DNA from: Betaproteobacteria bacterium Ga0077540
GTDB lineage: Bacteria; Pseudomonadota; Gammaproteobacteria; Burkholderiales; Methylophilaceae
NCBI GenBank assembly: GCA_001464125.1
Contig: LNEP01000011.1
Coordinates: 1 to 64,000, forward strand
Length of the DNA: 64,000 bases
Reading direction: 5' to 3'
In this document: positions 26,918 to 38,527 of the stretch, in pieces
Position numbering within the stretch: position 1 is the first letter of the stretch
Layout of the letters: each line of letters starts with the position of its first letter
Position numbers and translations under genes: made by a program
The notes under the pieces: generated by a model
The model's input: only the letters and a program-made list of their open reading frames with translations
Databases searched by the model: none
Told to the model about the DNA's origin: nothing

Positions 26918-27691
26918 ATGGAAAAAAGATCTCGTAAACGACTAGTAGACGAAAAGCGATTAGAGGAAATCACTCTGATTGCTGAAGACATTGTGGCAAA
27001 AAAAGGGATTAATGGCCTTACTTTGCAAGAGGTGATTAGCGCAAGCAGTATCTCTAGAGGGACCTTTTACAAGCAATTTCCTTCCAAAGAGACCGTCATT
27101 ACCTATCTTGGCATCAAAGGCCTTAATTATTGGTCTGGCTTGATGGAGATGGCCGCTGGGTACGATGCGCTATCTAGAGAGCGCTTACTGGTGTTGTATG
27201 CAACCCATGTTTTGTGTCACCGTTTACGGCCTATTAACTATCAATGTATTTTTATTGCAAACTCTGAAGTCAATAGACTTGCTGTGAGCCCTGAGTTGAA
27301 CTCTATCTTGGATGATCGCGTGAATCGCTTAATCACCTTTATTGAAGAGTGCATACAGCAGGCTATTCGCGAGGGTAATTTGACATTGCCTCCCAGCTTA
27401 TCTACGCCCGAGCTGGCGTTCTTTATTTGGGCAAATCGCTATGGTGCAACGTTAGCTTCTTTGAATTATCAAATAGACAGCAGTGATGGTGATTTAACGC
27501 AGAAATACAAACGCTACACTAACTATTATTTGGACAGCATGCATTGGAAGCCGCTTTCTACCGAGATTAATTATGAACGTGTGTTAAACAATATTTTCAA
27601 CACATTTTATAAGCAAGAGCGTAACCAAGCTAAAAAGCTACATACCACGGTTATGCCGTTTTCAATTACTGAGCAAATATTTGATATCTAG
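26918..27691 (+). CDS. TetR/AcrR family transcriptional regulator
   Basis: A 257-residue protein from the ATG at 26918 (the frame is open from 26876, but within the operator block). The N-terminal HTH is clear: IVAKKGINGLTLQEVISASS and ISRGTFYKQFPSKETVITYL. The ligand-binding part has no match I recognise, and the C-terminal tail is longer than usual. It is divergent from the Tad operon and followed by thiD on the same strand after 124 bases. The likely targets are its own promoter and possibly flp. Confidence 0.85.
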   Translation: MEKRSRKRLVDEKRLEEITLIAEDIVAKKGINGLTLQEVISASSISRGTFYKQFPSKETVITYLGIKGLNYWSGLMEMAAGYDALSRERLLVLYATHVLCHRLRPINYQCIFIANSEVNRLAVSPELNSILDDRVNRLITFIEECIQQAIREGNLTLPPSLSTPELAFFIWANRYGATLASLNYQIDSSDGDLTQKYKRYTNYYLDSMHWKPLSTEINYERVLNNIFNTFYKQERNQAKKLHTTVMPFSITEQIFDI

Positions 27692-27815
27692 CCTGTATCA
27701 AAACTGTTTGGATATAGATGGATACGTAGACTTTCTATACGATAATACATAACCCTCAGATTTTCTGAATTCATCTGCTGTATGATTATGTATTTGCTCG
27801 ATGTAAGAGATTGAT

Positions 27816-28679
27816 ATGTCACCCACCCCACCCACCGTTATGACGTTTGCCGCCACAGATCCCAGTAGTGGTGCAGGTATGCAAGCCGATGTGTTGGCGC
27901 TGGCCAGTATCGGCTGTCATCCATTGTCAGTGATTACCGGTATTACCGTGCAAGACACTGTCGGCGTAGAAAGCGTGATGCCCTTGGATGCGGATTGGAT
28001 TAACGACCAAGCGCGTACCATTTTGGAAGATGTGCAGGTGGCTGCATTCAAACTGGGCTTACTTGGTAGCGTGGAAAACGTGGCTGTGATTGCAGAAATT
28101 GTGGCGGATTATCCGGATATTCCTTTGTTAATTGACCCAATTTTAACGTCTGGCCGTGGAGATGAGTTGAGTAATGAGGAAATGCAGGCTGCCATGTGCG
28201 AGCTATTATTTCCGCAGGCCACATTGATTACGCCGAACAGTTTGGAAGCGCGTCGACTGGCTTACTATGATGAAGGCGAAGAGGTTAAACACACGACATT
28301 GGATGAGTCTGCACAACGCTTATTAGAAATGGGCTGCGAGTATGTGCTGATTACTGGTACACACGAGCGCTCAACCGATGTTGTGAATTCTCTGTATGGC
28401 ATGCAAATGTCCGGCGTGAATGGCTTGATTAAAGCTTATCATTGGGAGCGTTTGGCGGGCAGCTATCATGGCTCCGGCTGCACCTTAACCAGTGCTATTG
28501 CTGCGTGCTTAGCACATGGGTTGACCATGGAAGAAGCTGTGCAGGAGGCGCAAGAATACACTTGGCAGACCTTGAAGCATGCGTTTAGGCCAGGAATGGG
28601 TCAACTTATCCCAGACCGATTCTTCTGGGCGCGTGAAGATGATAACCCGAATGATAAAGCCATCTCACTACAACATTAG
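27816..28679 (+). CDS. thiD: Hydroxymethylpyrimidine/phosphomethylpyrimidine kinase
   Basis: The 287 residues belong to the ribokinase-like ThiD family: TFAATDPSSGAGMQADVLAL at the start, VITGITVQDTVGV, the phosphate-binding and base region GSYHGSGCTLTSAIAACLAH. It phosphorylates HMP to HMP-PP for thiamine synthesis in the cytoplasm. Its 3' end overlaps thiE. I see no TPP riboswitch upstream (27692-27815). Confidence 0.95.
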   Translation: MSPTPPTVMTFAATDPSSGAGMQADVLALASIGCHPLSVITGITVQDTVGVESVMPLDADWINDQARTILEDVQVAAFKLGLLGSVENVAVIAEIVADYPDIPLLIDPILTSGRGDELSNEEMQAAMCELLFPQATLITPNSLEARRLAYYDEGEEVKHTTLDESAQRLLEMGCEYVLITGTHERSTDVVNSLYGMQMSGVNGLIKAYHWERLAGSYHGSGCTLTSAIAACLAHGLTMEEAVQEAQEYTWQTLKHAFRPGMGQLIPDRFFWAREDDNPNDKAISLQH

Positions 28680-29286
28680 AGGCTTATACGCAGTTACACC
28701 GGATATATTAGAGGTAGAGCTGCTGTGTGAGATGGTGCAGCAGGCGTTAGAAGGCGGCGCGTCTCTGGTGCAATACCGTAACAAGTTTGCCGATAAGCAG
28801 TTGTTATTGCGCCAGGCCACGGCATTGTTGGTATTGTGTCGTCACTTCAACGTGCCGCTTATCATTAATGACCACTTGGATTTGTGCGCACAGATTAATG
28901 CTGATGGTCTTCATGTTGGTGCATCGGATTGTGATTTGGGCGCTGCTCGCCGTTTGTTAGGGCCTGATAAAATCATCGGTGCTTCTTGCTACAACTGGCT
29001 TGATTTAGCCGTTCAGGCAGAAGCTGCCGGGGCATCTTATGTAGCATTTGGGGCTTGCTTCCCTTCCGAAACCAAGCCAAATGCAGTGCATGCGCCACTC
29101 AGTTTGTTTACAGAAGCCAGGCAGAAAATAGGTTTGCCGCTGGTGGGCATCGGCGGTATTCATATCGACAACGCAGCGCAAGTGATTGCAGCCGGTGCTG
29201 ATGCGCTTGCTGTGATTACTGATATTTTTTATGACGATGATATTCGTCACATTACGCAACGTTATACCCAATTATTTCAAGCTTAA
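28651..29286 (+). CDS. thiE: Thiamine-phosphate synthase
   Basis: A TIM-barrel protein of about 211 residues: [45 protein letters not shown] and [11 protein letters not shown]. It joins HMP-PP and thiazole phosphate to thiamine phosphate. Starts at 28639 and 28651 are both possible inside the thiD end; neither has a strong ribosome site, and 28651 gives the usual N-terminal length. Overlap with thiD suggests coupling. Confidence 0.93.
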   Translation: MIKPSHYNIRGLYAVTPDILEVELLCEMVQQALEGGASLVQYRNKFADKQLLLRQATALLVLCRHFNVPLIINDHLDLCAQINADGLHVGASDCDLGAARRLLGPDKIIGASCYNWLDLAVQAEAAGASYVAFGACFPSETKPNAVHAPLSLFTEARQKIGLPLVGIGGIHIDNAAQVIAAGADALAVITDIFYDDDIRHITQRYTQLFQA

Positions 29287-29303
29287 TTATTGATTCATTC
29301 ATT

Positions 29304-30590
29304 ATGACCACTACAAACCAAACCCTATTTGAGAAATCCCAACAACTGATTCCGGGCGGTGTGAATTCGCCAGTGCGTGCATTTCGCTCGGTGGGCGGTA
29401 CGCCAGTATTCTTTAAAAAAGGATTGGGTTCTAAATTATGGGATGTAGATGGCAAAGAGTACATTGACTATATCAACTCTTGGGGTCCAATGATTTTGGG
29501 TCACGCGCACCCAGAAGTGGTGGCGGCAGTACAAGCAGCAGCGGCCAATAGCTTGTCGTTTGGTGCACCTACAGGTTTGGAATTAGAGATGGCTGAGTTG
29601 ATAAACAAGCTGGTCCCAAGTATGGAGCAAGTGCGTCTAAATAGCAGTGGTACTGAAGCAACTATGAGTGCGATTCGCACCGCGCGAGGCTTTACTGGCC
29701 GTGACAAAATCATCAAGTTTGAAGGGTGTTACCATGGGCATTCTGATGGTCTGCTGGTGAAAGCTGGTTCAGGTTTGCTTACGTTTGGTGAGCCAGACTC
29801 TGGTGGCGTGCCTGCCAGTGTAGCCGCACACACCTTAACTTTGGAGTACAACAATACCCAACAATTAGAAGAAATTTTCAGGCAAATGGGTGATGAAATT
29901 GCTTGTGTGATTATTGAGCCAGTAGTGGGCAATATGAATTTAATCGTGCCTCACATGGAGTTTTTACAAACTTTGCGTGCGTTGTGTACCAAACATGGCA
30001 CGGTGTTGATTTTTGATGAGGTGATGACGGGCTTCCGCGTTGCTTTAGGTGGTGCGCAATCGCTTTATAATATTCAGCCGGACATGACAACCTTGGGTAA
30101 AGTCATTGGCGGCGGTTTGCCGGTCGGCGCGTTTGGTGGGCGTAAAGATATCATGCAATGTTTGGCGCCTGTAGGTAAAGTATATCAAGCTGGTACCTTA
30201 TCTGGTAACCCAGTAGCTGTGTCAGCTGGATTGACTACGCTTAAGTTGATACAAGCGGCAGGCTTTTACGACAAGCTAACCGCGCAGACGAAAAAACTAA
30301 TGGATGGATTGGTGGAAGCTGCCAAACAGGTGGGCGTGACCTTTTCAGCGCAAAGCGTGGGCGGCATGTTTGGATTATATTTTAGCCAGACCTGCCCAAG
30401 TAGTTATGCGGAAATTATGCGCGATAACAACAAGGCGCACTTTAATCAATTTTTCCACAGCATGTTGGATAGCGGCATCTATTTGGGGCCTTCCGCCTTT
30501 GAGGCGGGTTTTGTGTCTGCAGCCCATACTGATGGGGACATTGCTTATACCATTGAAGCGGCACGCAAAGCCTTTGCAATGCTAGCTTAG
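29304..30590 (+). CDS. hemL: Glutamate-1-semialdehyde 2,1-aminomutase
   Basis: A 428-residue PLP enzyme of class III aminotransferase fold. Motifs: [20 protein letters not shown], substrate region [26 protein letters not shown] and the PLP-lysine region [15 protein letters not shown], then [10 protein letters not shown]. It makes 5-aminolevulinate for haem from glutamate-1-semialdehyde. It follows thiE by 17 bases, an arrangement common in this group of bacteria. Confidence 0.96.
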   Translation: MTTTNQTLFEKSQQLIPGGVNSPVRAFRSVGGTPVFFKKGLGSKLWDVDGKEYIDYINSWGPMILGHAHPEVVAAVQAAAANSLSFGAPTGLELEMAELINKLVPSMEQVRLNSSGTEATMSAIRTARGFTGRDKIIKFEGCYHGHSDGLLVKAGSGLLTFGEPDSGGVPASVAAHTLTLEYNNTQQLEEIFRQMGDEIACVIIEPVVGNMNLIVPHMEFLQTLRALCTKHGTVLIFDEVMTGFRVALGGAQSLYNIQPDMTTLGKVIGGGLPVGAFGGRKDIMQCLAPVGKVYQAGTLSGNPVAVSAGLTTLKLIQAAGFYDKLTAQTKKLMDGLVEAAKQVGVTFSAQSVGGMFGLYFSQTCPSSYAEIMRDNNKAHFNQFFHSMLDSGIYLGPSAFEAGFVSAAHTDGDIAYTIEAARKAFAMLA

Positions 30591-30595
30591 TCTTT

Positions 30596-30895
30596 TTAGT
30601 GAACCAGCTGAGGCTTCACAACGCGTTGTTGCGCTTCACTTATGTCAACTTCATCTCTGCGCTCTGCTTGCACTGGCCTAGCTGGCATAGGATGTTGATA
30701 TACCGTGTCTAAGCGTAAACTTGCCTTCATCATGATATTGGCAATACTTTGAATGCTACTAGGGCTGAGTCGGATAGAAATGGATCCGAGTTCAAGTTCT
30801 ACCACTTCACAATTGGGGCAGTAATACAGCCGCACACCTAAGCTATCGGCTAGTATGATTTTTTCGCATGTAGCATTATCAGAGGTTGGATTCAT
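30596..30895 (-). CDS. Small conserved protein with CPNC motif, probably Fur-controlled
   Basis: 99 residues, no signal peptide or membrane helix. A CPNC motif at about residues 26-29 (LYYCPNCEVVELELGSISI) is followed by a LSPSSIQSIANIMMKAS helix; the last 30 residues look disordered. I do not recognise the family. A near-consensus Fur box 40 bases upstream suggests expression under iron limitation. A single CxxC pair could bind Fe or Zn with a partner or dimer; this is speculation. Confidence 0.65.
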   Translation of the reverse strand: MNPTSDNATCEKIILADSLGVRLYYCPNCEVVELELGSISIRLSPSSIQSIANIMMKASLRLDTVYQHPMPARPVQAERRDEVDISEAQQRVVKPQLVH

Positions 30896-30934
30896 GATTC
30901 GCTCCTAAAACGATTAAGAATAAATACATCATTT

Positions 30935-30953
30935 GCAAATGATAATCATTCTC
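30935..30953. promoter_or_regulatory. Fur box
   Basis: GCAAATGATAATCATTCTC matches 16 of 19 positions of the classical Fur consensus (GATAATGATAATCATTATC), including the core TGATAATCA. It lies 40 bases before the start of the CPNC-protein gene on the minus strand and 150 bases upstream of gltB on the plus strand; the former is the likely target. Confidence 0.7.
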
Positions 30954-31007
30954 ATTTAAATGGTCAACAGAATACGTACATTGGCGTATAAAAAACTTGG
31001 TCTCAAT

Positions 31008-31016
31008 TGTTATAAT
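31008..31016 (+). promoter_or_regulatory. Extended -10 promoter of gltB
   Basis: TGTTATAAT is a consensus -10 (TATAAT) with the upstream TG of an extended -10 element. No good -35 is seen at the normal spacing. It would give a leader of about 80 bases before the gltB start. Confidence 0.5.
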
Positions 31017-31105
31017 CATGCTTAAATGATTGAACTTGCACATGTTTAACGGTATTATTGAAGGTTCCGCTAAATGTTTTGTTATTGAATTATTAGGCAA
31101 AGAAT

Positions 31106-34100
31106 ATGCAAGCCGTAAACACACCCGACACCGTAGAGCACTCGCAAGCAACCACGCAGGCATCCACCCCAATTCAATCTGGCTTGGCACCTCAATCACA
31201 AGGTTTGTACGATCGCCGAAATGAAAAAGATAGCTGTGGCGTAGGTTTTGTTGCCCACATTAAGGGCAAGAAAAGTCATGATATCGTCGCCAAAGGTTTG
31301 GAGCTACTGACCAACCTCACACACCGTGGTGCTACTGGCTATGATCCTAAATTGGGTGATGGCGCAGGCTTACTCATGCAAATGCCAGATGCGTTTATGC
31401 GCAATGAGGCAAGCAAGCTCAATATTGAATTGCCAGCGGCTGGTCAATACGCGGTTGGTCAACTCTTTTTACCGCAAGATGCACAAAACCGCGCTAAATG
31501 CGAAGCTATCATCACCGAAATTATTGCGGAAGAAAATCAAACGTTCTTGGGCTGGCGCGATGTGCCAGTAGATAACAGCAATATTGCCGATGCTGCACGC
31601 GATGTTGAGCCTTGCATGCGCCAAGTGTTTATTGCGAGCACCCATGCCGACAACAATGTGTTTGAACGCAAATGCTTTGTGATTCGCAAACGCATTGAGC
31701 ACGCCGTGCGTAAACTCAATTTGCAAGACAAAGCACAATTCTATGTGCCCTCTTTCTCATCACGCACCATTGTGTATAAAGGCATGCTGCTAGCCAATGA
31801 AGTGGGTGTGTATTACAAAGATTTAGTCGATGAGACCGTGGTGTCTGCATTGGCTTTGGTGCACCAACGCTTCTCTACCAATACTTTCCCAGCTTGGGAT
31901 TTAGCACACCCATTCCGCATGATTGCTCACAACGGTGAAATCAATACTGTGCAGGGTAATGTCAATTGGATGACGGCGCGTCACGAAACCATGAAATCTA
32001 CCGTGATTGGTGAGGATTTGGACAAATTATGGCCATTGATTGCCGATGGCCAGTCTGATTCTGCATGTTTTGACAACTGCTTAGAATTGTTAGTGGCAGG
32101 TGGTTACAGCTTACCACATGCCATGATGATGTTGATTCCGGAAGCATGGAACAACAATGCGCTGATGGACGAAGACAGACGCGCGTTTTACGAATATCAC
32201 GCTGCATTGATGGAGCCATGGGATGGCCCAGCAGCGGTTGCGTTTACCGATGGCAAAATGATTGGTGCAACCTTAGACCGCAATGGTTTGCGCCCAGCTC
32301 GTTATTTGGTGACCGAAGATGACATCGTGATGATGGCGTCAGAGATGGGTGTGTTGACATTCCCACAAGAAAAAATTATCAAAAAATGGCGTTTACAGCC
32401 AGGCAAAATGTTGCTGATTGACATGGAGCAAGGCCGTATCATTGACGACAATGAAGCGAAGAAACAATTGGCGAATGCTAAGCCATATCGTCAATGGATT
32501 GAGCAATCACGTTATCACTTAAGCGATTTGCCAAAAGTGGAAGCTAAGCTGACGTTGAACGAGACGCTATTAGATACACAACAAGCGTTCGGTTATAGCC
32601 AAGAAGATATTAAGTTTGTATTACAACCAATGGTGGCTAACGGTGAAGAAGGCGCTGGCTCCATGGGTAACGATGCCGCACTGCCGGTATTGTCTAATAA
32701 GCCAAAACAACTATATAACTACTTTAAGCAGTTGTTTGCACAAGTGACTAATCCGCCGATTGACCCGATTCGTGAAGAGTTGGTGATGTCATTGGTCACC
32801 TTTATTGGCCCAAAACCGAATTTATTAGCTGTGGATGAGACCAACCCGCCATTGCGTTTAGAAGCCAGCCAGCCAGTATTGCTGTTGGAAGAGTTAGAGC
32901 AACTTAAAAATATTGAAGCTGTTACCAAAGGGCAATACAAATCATTAGTATTGGATATTACATACGACGCAGCACAAGGTACCGCTGGTATGGTGAGTGC
33001 TCTAGTAGCGTTGCATAAAGCCGCTGTAAAAGCAGTACATGCTGGCATTAACGTATTGATTCTATCTGATCGTGCAGTGTCTAAAACACGTGTGGCTATC
33101 CCTGCCCTGTTGGCATGCTCTGCTACGCATGAGCACTTGGTAAAAGCGGGTTTGCGCACAAGCACAGGCTTGGTAATTGATACCGGCTCAGCACGTGAGG
33201 TACATCATTTTGCTTTATTAGCAGGGTATGGTGCGGAAGCCGTTTGCCCTTGGCTGACGTTTGAAACCATTAATCATCTGAGTGATGATGCTTATAAAGC
33301 ACACAAAAACTTTGTGAAAGCGATTGGCAAAGGCTTGTATAAAGTCATGTCAAAAATGGGGATTTCTACCTATCAATCTTACTGTGGCGCGCAAATTTTT
33401 GAGGCCATTGGCTTGAACAGCGCCTTTGTAAATGAATACTTTACGGGCACAGCTTCACAAATCGAAGGCATTGGCATCGCGCAAGTGGCTGAGGAAGCAT
33501 TGCGCCTACACGGTTTAGCTTTTGGTAATGATCCTGTACTGGCGAATGCATTAGATGCTGGTGGTGATTACGCGTTCCGTGTGCGAGGCGAAGAGCATAT
33601 GTGGACACCGGAATCTGTGTCCAAATTGCAAAACGCAACGCGTACTGGCAAATATGATACCTATAAAGAATATGCCAAACTGATCAACGACCAAACGCGC
33701 CGTCATATGACACTGCGCGGTTTGTTTGAAATCAAACCGTTGGGCAAGGCAATTCCGTTAGATCAAGTAGAATCCGCTAAAGAAATCGTTAAACGTTTTG
33801 CAACGGGTGCGATGTCCTTGGGGTCTATTTCTACGGAGGCGCATGCTACTTTAGCCATTGCGATGAACCGTATTGGTGGTAAATCCAATACCGGTGAAGG
33901 TGGTGAAGATGCGAAGCGCTTCATTCCAGTAGCCAATGCAACAACGATGGCCGATGTGATTGGTCATGACTTAGTGCTGTCAAACGTGGCATTACAAGCG
34001 GGTGACTCCATGCGCTCACGCATCAAGCAAGTGGCCTCTGGTCGCTTTGGTGTGACTGCTGATTACTTAGCTTCAGCCGATCAAATTCAAATCAAGATGG

Positions 34101-35782
34101 CGCAAGGTGCAAAACCAGGTGAAGGTGGACAATTGCCAGGCCATAAAGTGTCCCCTTACATTGCCAAATTACGCTTCAGTGTGCCAGGTGTGGGTTTGAT
34201 TTCACCACCACCGCACCACGATATTTACTCGATTGAAGATTTGGCGCAGTTGATTCATGACTTGAAAAACGCCAATCCAAAAGCGTCCATTTCTGTGAAA
34301 CTGGTATCTGAAACCGGCATTGGTACGGTGGCCGCAGGTGTGGCCAAAGCGAAGTCTGACCACATTGTGGTAGCTGGCCATGATGGCGGTACTGGTGCCT
34401 CACCTATTTCATCGATTAAACATGCGGGTACGCCTTGGGAACTTGGCTTGGCTGAAACACAACAAACCTTGGTGCTCAACCAGTTACGCGGCCGTGTGGT
34501 CGTGCAGGTGGATGGTCAGATGAAAACCGGCCGTGATGTGCTGATTGGCGCCTTATTGGGTGCCGATGAGTTTGGTTTTGCCACAGCTCCGTTGGTGGTA
34601 GAAGGTTGCATCATGATGCGTAAATGTCATTTAAATACCTGCCCAGTGGGCGTGGCAACGCAAGACCCAGAATTGCGTAAGAAATTTACCGGTCAACCTG
34701 AACATGTGGTGAATTACTTCTTCTTTGTAGCAGAAGAAGTGCGTGAATTAATGGCCAGCATGGGGATTGCTAAATTTGATGATTTAATTGGCCGTGCTGA
34801 TTTGTTGGACATGAAAGCTGGCATTGAGCACTGGAAAATCAATGGCTTAGACTTTAGCAAAGTGTTCCACTTGCCAGACATGCCAGCCAGCGTTTCTCGC
34901 AAAAACAATGATGTGCAAGACCACGGTTTGGTGAATGCGTTAGATAACCAACTGATTGCATTGGCTAAACCAGCGTTAGAGAAAGGTGAACAAGTGAATA
35001 TTGATATTCCTATCACCAATACTAACCGTACCGTAGGCACCATGTTATCTAACCAAATTGCTAGCCGATATGGCAATGCCGGTTTACCAGATGGCACTAT
35101 TCATGTGAAATTTACCGGGACTTCTGGTCAAAGTTTTGCGGCGTTCTTGGCCAAAGGCATTACCTTTGAATTGACGGGTGAAGGCAACGATTATGTGGGT
35201 AAAGGCTTGTGCGGTGGCCGCATTATCATTAAACCACCAGCAACATTCCGTGGTATCCCGCATGAAAACATCATTGTGGGTAACACCGTGATGTATGGTG
35301 CAACCACAGGTCAAAGTTACTTCAGCGGTGTGGCGGGCGAACGCTTCTGCGTACGTAACTCTGGTGCATCTGCCGTGGTCGAAGGTGTAGGCAACCACGG
35401 TTGCGAATACATGACCGGTGGCACTGTGGTAGTGCTGGGCTTAACAGGGCAAAACTTTGCTGCTGGCATGAGTGGTGGCGTGGCTTACGTGTATGACGAA
35501 GATGGCATGTTTGCAAAACGTTGCAATATGAGCATGGTGACGTTAGAGAAGGTAGAAGCAGCCGAAGCCGATGTGGGCAAAGTGCAGCACCTGAACCAAC
35601 CAGACGAAGTGACGCTGAAAACATTGGTTGAGAATCACGCCAACCTAACGGGTAGCCCGCGTGCTAAATCGTTGTTGGCGGACTGGACCAATGCGAGAAC
35701 CAAATTTGTGAAAGTGATGCCTACAGAATACAAACGTGCACTGACTGAGCTTGCGAACGCAAGTGCAAAACAAGCAGCCTAA
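31106..35782 (+). CDS. gltB: Glutamate synthase (NADPH) large chain
   Basis: A 1558-residue protein. The glutaminase domain starts at Cys about 44 ([14 protein letters not shown]), after an N-terminal extension that would have to be cleaved to free it. A central domain and FMN/synthase domain follow ([46 protein letters not shown]), the 3Fe-4S cysteines sit in [15 protein letters not shown], and the GxGxG beta-helix ends the protein. It transfers glutamine amide nitrogen to 2-oxoglutarate. gltD follows by 27 bases. Confidence 0.97.
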   Translation: MQAVNTPDTVEHSQATTQASTPIQSGLAPQSQGLYDRRNEKDSCGVGFVAHIKGKKSHDIVAKGLELLTNLTHRGATGYDPKLGDGAGLLMQMPDAFMRNEASKLNIELPAAGQYAVGQLFLPQDAQNRAKCEAIITEIIAEENQTFLGWRDVPVDNSNIADAARDVEPCMRQVFIASTHADNNVFERKCFVIRKRIEHAVRKLNLQDKAQFYVPSFSSRTIVYKGMLLANEVGVYYKDLVDETVVSALALVHQRFSTNTFPAWDLAHPFRMIAHNGEINTVQGNVNWMTARHETMKSTVIGEDLDKLWPLIADGQSDSACFDNCLELLVAGGYSLPHAMMMLIPEAWNNNALMDEDRRAFYEYHAALMEPWDGPAAVAFTDGKMIGATLDRNGLRPARYLVTEDDIVMMASEMGVLTFPQEKIIKKWRLQPGKMLLIDMEQGRIIDDNEAKKQLANAKPYRQWIEQSRYHLSDLPKVEAKLTLNETLLDTQQAFGYSQEDIKFVLQPMVANGEEGAGSMGNDAALPVLSNKPKQLYNYFKQLFAQVTNPPIDPIREELVMSLVTFIGPKPNLLAVDETNPPLRLEASQPVLLLEELEQLKNIEAVTKGQYKSLVLDITYDAAQGTAGMVSALVALHKAAVKAVHAGINVLILSDRAVSKTRVAIPALLACSATHEHLVKAGLRTSTGLVIDTGSAREVHHFALLAGYGAEAVCPWLTFETINHLSDDAYKAHKNFVKAIGKGLYKVMSKMGISTYQSYCGAQIFEAIGLNSAFVNEYFTGTASQIEGIGIAQVAEEALRLHGLAFGNDPVLANALDAGGDYAFRVRGEEHMWTPESVSKLQNATRTGKYDTYKEYAKLINDQTRRHMTLRGLFEIKPLGKAIPLDQVESAKEIVKRFATGAMSLGSISTEAHATLAIAMNRIGGKSNTGEGGEDAKRFIPVANATTMADVIGHDLVLSNVALQAGDSMRSRIKQVASGRFGVTADYLASADQIQIKMAQGAKPGEGGQLPGHKVSPYIAKLRFSVPGVGLISPPPHHDIYSIEDLAQLIHDLKNANPKASISVKLVSETGIGTVAAGVAKAKSDHIVVAGHDGGTGASPISSIKHAGTPWELGLAETQQTLVLNQLRGRVVVQVDGQMKTGRDVLIGALLGADEFGFATAPLVVEGCIMMRKCHLNTCPVGVATQDPELRKKFTGQPEHVVNYFFFVAEEVRELMASMGIAKFDDLIGRADLLDMKAGIEHWKINGLDFSKVFHLPDMPASVSRKNNDVQDHGLVNALDNQLIALAKPALEKGEQVNIDIPITNTNRTVGTMLSNQIASRYGNAGLPDGTIHVKFTGTSGQSFAAFLAKGITFELTGEGNDYVGKGLCGGRIIIKPPATFRGIPHENIIVGNTVMYGATTGQSYFSGVAGERFCVRNSGASAVVEGVGNHGCEYMTGGTVVVLGLTGQNFAAGMSGGVAYVYDEDGMFAKRCNMSMVTLEKVEAAEADVGKVQHLNQPDEVTLKTLVENHANLTGSPRAKSLLADWTNARTKFVKVMPTEYKRALTELANASAKQAA

Positions 35783-35809
35783 TAACGTATTGATAGAGAA
35801 GATAAAGAC

Positions 35810-37237
35810 ATGGGTAAAGTAACTGGGTTTATGGAGTTTGAGCGCTTGTCCGAAGCAAACCTGCCGGTACAAGATCGTGTAAAAAACTACAAAGAGTTTG
35901 TTTTACATTTAACAGACGACCAAGCCAAACAGCAAGGCGCACGCTGCATGGATTGTGGCATTCCGTTCTGTACCACGGGTTGTCCAATTAATAACATCAT
36001 TCCAGACTGGAATGATTTGGTGTACCAACAAGATTGGCGTGGTGCGATTGATGTATTGCATTCCACCAATAATTTTCCAGAGTTCACCGGTCGTATCTGT
36101 CCTGCCCCATGTGAGGCGGCATGTACCTTAAATATTAATAACGATGCGGTGGGCATTAAGTCCATCGAGCATGCGATTATTGATAAGGCTTGGGAAAACG
36201 ATTGGGTCAAACCGCAAATCAACCCAAACAAAACGGGTAAAAAAGTGGCCGTAGTGGGTTCTGGCCCTGCTGGTTTAGCGGCTGCGCAACAATTGGCGCG
36301 TGCTGGCCACACTGTAACGGTGTTGGAAAAGAATGACCGTATTGGTGGTTTGTTGCGTTATGGTATTCCTGATTTTAAGATGGAAAAATCGCATATTGAC
36401 CGTCGCATGGCACAAATGGAAGCCGAAGGCGTGACCTTTAAGGTGAACCAGTACGTGGGCGAAAATGTTAAGGCCGATGATGTAATTAACGAATATGATG
36501 CTGTTGTACTGGCAGGGGGTGCTGAGCATCCACGTGATTTGCCAGTACCCGGCCGTGAATTAGATGGCGTGCATTTTGCCATGGACTTTTTGACGCCACA
36601 AAACAAAACAGTAGCAGGCGATACCATTCCAGACCGCATTATGGCGACCAATAAACATGTGGTGGTCATTGGTGGTGGTGATACCGGATCTGACTGCGTC
36701 GGTACATCCAACCGTCATGGCGCGTTGAGCATTAGCCAGTTTGAGCTGATGCCACAACCACCAGAAAAAGAAAACAAAGCGATGGTATGGCCTAACTGGC
36801 CCCTTAAATTACGCACTTCCAGCTCTCACGAAGAAGGTGCGAACCGCGACTGGTCTGTCACCACCAAAGAATTAATTGGTGAAAACGGTAAAGTGGTGGG
36901 TTTAAAAGCAGCGCGTGTGGAATGGAAAGATGGAAAAATGTCAGAGGTAGCAGGCTCTGAATTCACCATGAAGGCAGATTTGGTATTGTTGGCGATGGGC
37001 TTTGTCTCACCGCTACAAAAAGTACTAGATGCTTTTGGCGTTGAGAAAGATAACCGTGGCAATGCTAAAGCCACTACCGATGGCGAAGGTTGCTATAAAA
37101 CCTCTAAAGCTAAAGTGTTTGCGGCGGGCGATATGCGCCGTGGCCAGTCACTGGTGGTATGGGCGATACGTGAAGGCCGTCAGGCTGCACGTGCTGTCGA
37201 TGAGTTCTTGATGGGCTCAAGCACCTTACCAAGATAG
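35810..37237 (+). CDS. gltD: Glutamate synthase small chain
   Basis: A 475-residue electron-transfer subunit. Two N-terminal 4Fe-4S clusters use cysteines in [18 protein letters not shown] and [14 protein letters not shown] fold [19 protein letters not shown] and NADPH fold [14 protein letters not shown] follow. It passes electrons from NADPH to GltB. A strong terminator follows, which closes the gltBD transcript. Confidence 0.97.
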   Translation: MGKVTGFMEFERLSEANLPVQDRVKNYKEFVLHLTDDQAKQQGARCMDCGIPFCTTGCPINNIIPDWNDLVYQQDWRGAIDVLHSTNNFPEFTGRICPAPCEAACTLNINNDAVGIKSIEHAIIDKAWENDWVKPQINPNKTGKKVAVVGSGPAGLAAAQQLARAGHTVTVLEKNDRIGGLLRYGIPDFKMEKSHIDRRMAQMEAEGVTFKVNQYVGENVKADDVINEYDAVVLAGGAEHPRDLPVPGRELDGVHFAMDFLTPQNKTVAGDTIPDRIMATNKHVVVIGGGDTGSDCVGTSNRHGALSISQFELMPQPPEKENKAMVWPNWPLKLRTSSSHEEGANRDWSVTTKELIGENGKVVGLKAARVEWKDGKMSEVAGSEFTMKADLVLLAMGFVSPLQKVLDAFGVEKDNRGNAKATTDGEGCYKTSKAKVFAAGDMRRGQSLVVWAIREGRQAARAVDEFLMGSSTLPR

Positions 37238-37268
37238 TTTAGACCTATATCAAGGTCATCGCGTCATA

Positions 37269-37302
37269 TTGGGGATACTATCTAAGTATCCCCAAGTTTT
37301 TT
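37269..37302 (+). terminator. Rho-independent terminator after gltBD
   Basis: TTGGGGATAC (37269-37278) pairs with GTATCCCCAA (37286-37295) around TATCTAA, followed by G and six Ts. It lies between gltD and hemE, so hemE must have its own promoter or depend on read-through. Confidence 0.88.
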
Positions 37303-37325
37303 AAGCAACCCATTTTGAGCACACC

Positions 37326-38390
37326 ATGACAACATTGCAAAACGATACTTTTTTAAAAGCGCTGATGCGCCAACCTACGGATTACACACCAGTGTGGATG
37401 ATGCGTCAGGCGGGTCGCTATTTGCCAGAGTATCGCGAAAGCCGTAAAACAGCAGGTAGTTTTATGGATTTGTGCATGAATGCACAATTTGCTACAGAGG
37501 TGACGTTGCAGCCGTTGGATCGCTACCCCGAGTTGGATGCTGCGATTCTTTTCTCGGATATCCTAACCGTTCCAGATGCAATGGGCTTAGGCTTATCATT
37601 TGAAGCAGGTGAAGGCCCCAAGTTTGAACGCACCTTGCAACAAGAAGCAGACATAAAACAATTAAGTGTGCCGGATATGGCCAAATTGCAGTATGTATTT
37701 GATGCAGTGAGCAGCATACGTAAAGCCCTAAATGGCCGAGTACCGCTAATAGGCTTTTCGGGCAGTCCCTGGACTTTAGCGACCTACATGGTAGAAGGCA
37801 AAGGCGGCACAGACTTTTTGAACACCAAAAAAATGGCTTATGCTCGCCCGGATTTGCTGCATCATATTTTGGAAGTCAACGCGCAAACCATTATTCAGTA
37901 CCTCAATGCGCAAATTGCGGCGGGCGCGCAAGCCGTGATGATTTTTGACTCATGGGGCGGTGCCTTATCACACAATGCTTACAAAGAGTTCTCTCTAAAT
38001 TACATGCAAAAAATTGTGGCCGGTTTGACCAAAACGGCAGAAGGCAAAGTTGTACCAAGCATTGTGTTTACTAAAGGCGGTGCTTTGTGGTTAGAGGCGC
38101 AAGCTGCTATTGGTGCAGATGCTCTGGGCTTGGATTGGACGGTAGATATTGGCCAAGCGCGCGCGCGCGTAGGCAACAAGGTGGCATTGCAAGGCAATAT
38201 GGACCCTGCGATTTTGCTGAGCACGCCGGAAGCCATTGAAAAAGAAGTGGCCAGTATCTTAGCCAGTTACGGACATGGGCATGGCCATGTGTTTAATTTG
38301 GGGCATGGTATTACGCAATGGACGCCTCCAGAAAACGCTGGTGCGATGTTGGCCGCGGTGAAAAAATTAAGCAAAGCATATCATCTGTGA
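37326..38390 (+). CDS. hemE: Uroporphyrinogen decarboxylase
   Basis: A 354-residue TIM-barrel enzyme. The N-terminal signature is present ([18 protein letters not shown]), with [34 protein letters not shown] and [14 protein letters not shown]. It removes four carboxyl groups from uroporphyrinogen III in haem synthesis. An alternating GC run (38158-38167) inside the gene is only codon usage. Full length. Confidence 0.97.
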   Translation: MTTLQNDTFLKALMRQPTDYTPVWMMRQAGRYLPEYRESRKTAGSFMDLCMNAQFATEVTLQPLDRYPELDAAILFSDILTVPDAMGLGLSFEAGEGPKFERTLQQEADIKQLSVPDMAKLQYVFDAVSSIRKALNGRVPLIGFSGSPWTLATYMVEGKGGTDFLNTKKMAYARPDLLHHILEVNAQTIIQYLNAQIAAGAQAVMIFDSWGGALSHNAYKEFSLNYMQKIVAGLTKTAEGKVVPSIVFTKGGALWLEAQAAIGADALGLDWTVDIGQARARVGNKVALQGNMDPAILLSTPEAIEKEVASILASYGHGHGHVFNLGHGITQWTPPENAGAMLAAVKKLSKAYHL

Positions 38391-38527
38391 TTTGGAATGC
38401 TTTGTGTGGGCGTTTCAGTGAAGACTAACCATTAGGCTATGTCGGAGCTAAAATGCAGCTACGTAGTTGCGTGCAGTAATAACACACAGCCCACAATACC
38501 ATCAGTAAGCATTGTTGATCACCCACC

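Noticed and set aside
27692-27815. Possible TPP riboswitch before thiD
   Set aside because: The conserved CTGAGA and ACCTGATC-like elements are missing, and the stretch is too short for a full element.
38158-38167. Alternating GC run as a possible Z-DNA or repeat element
   Set aside because: It lies in the hemE coding frame and encodes conserved residues (QARARVGNK); no further repeat is seen.
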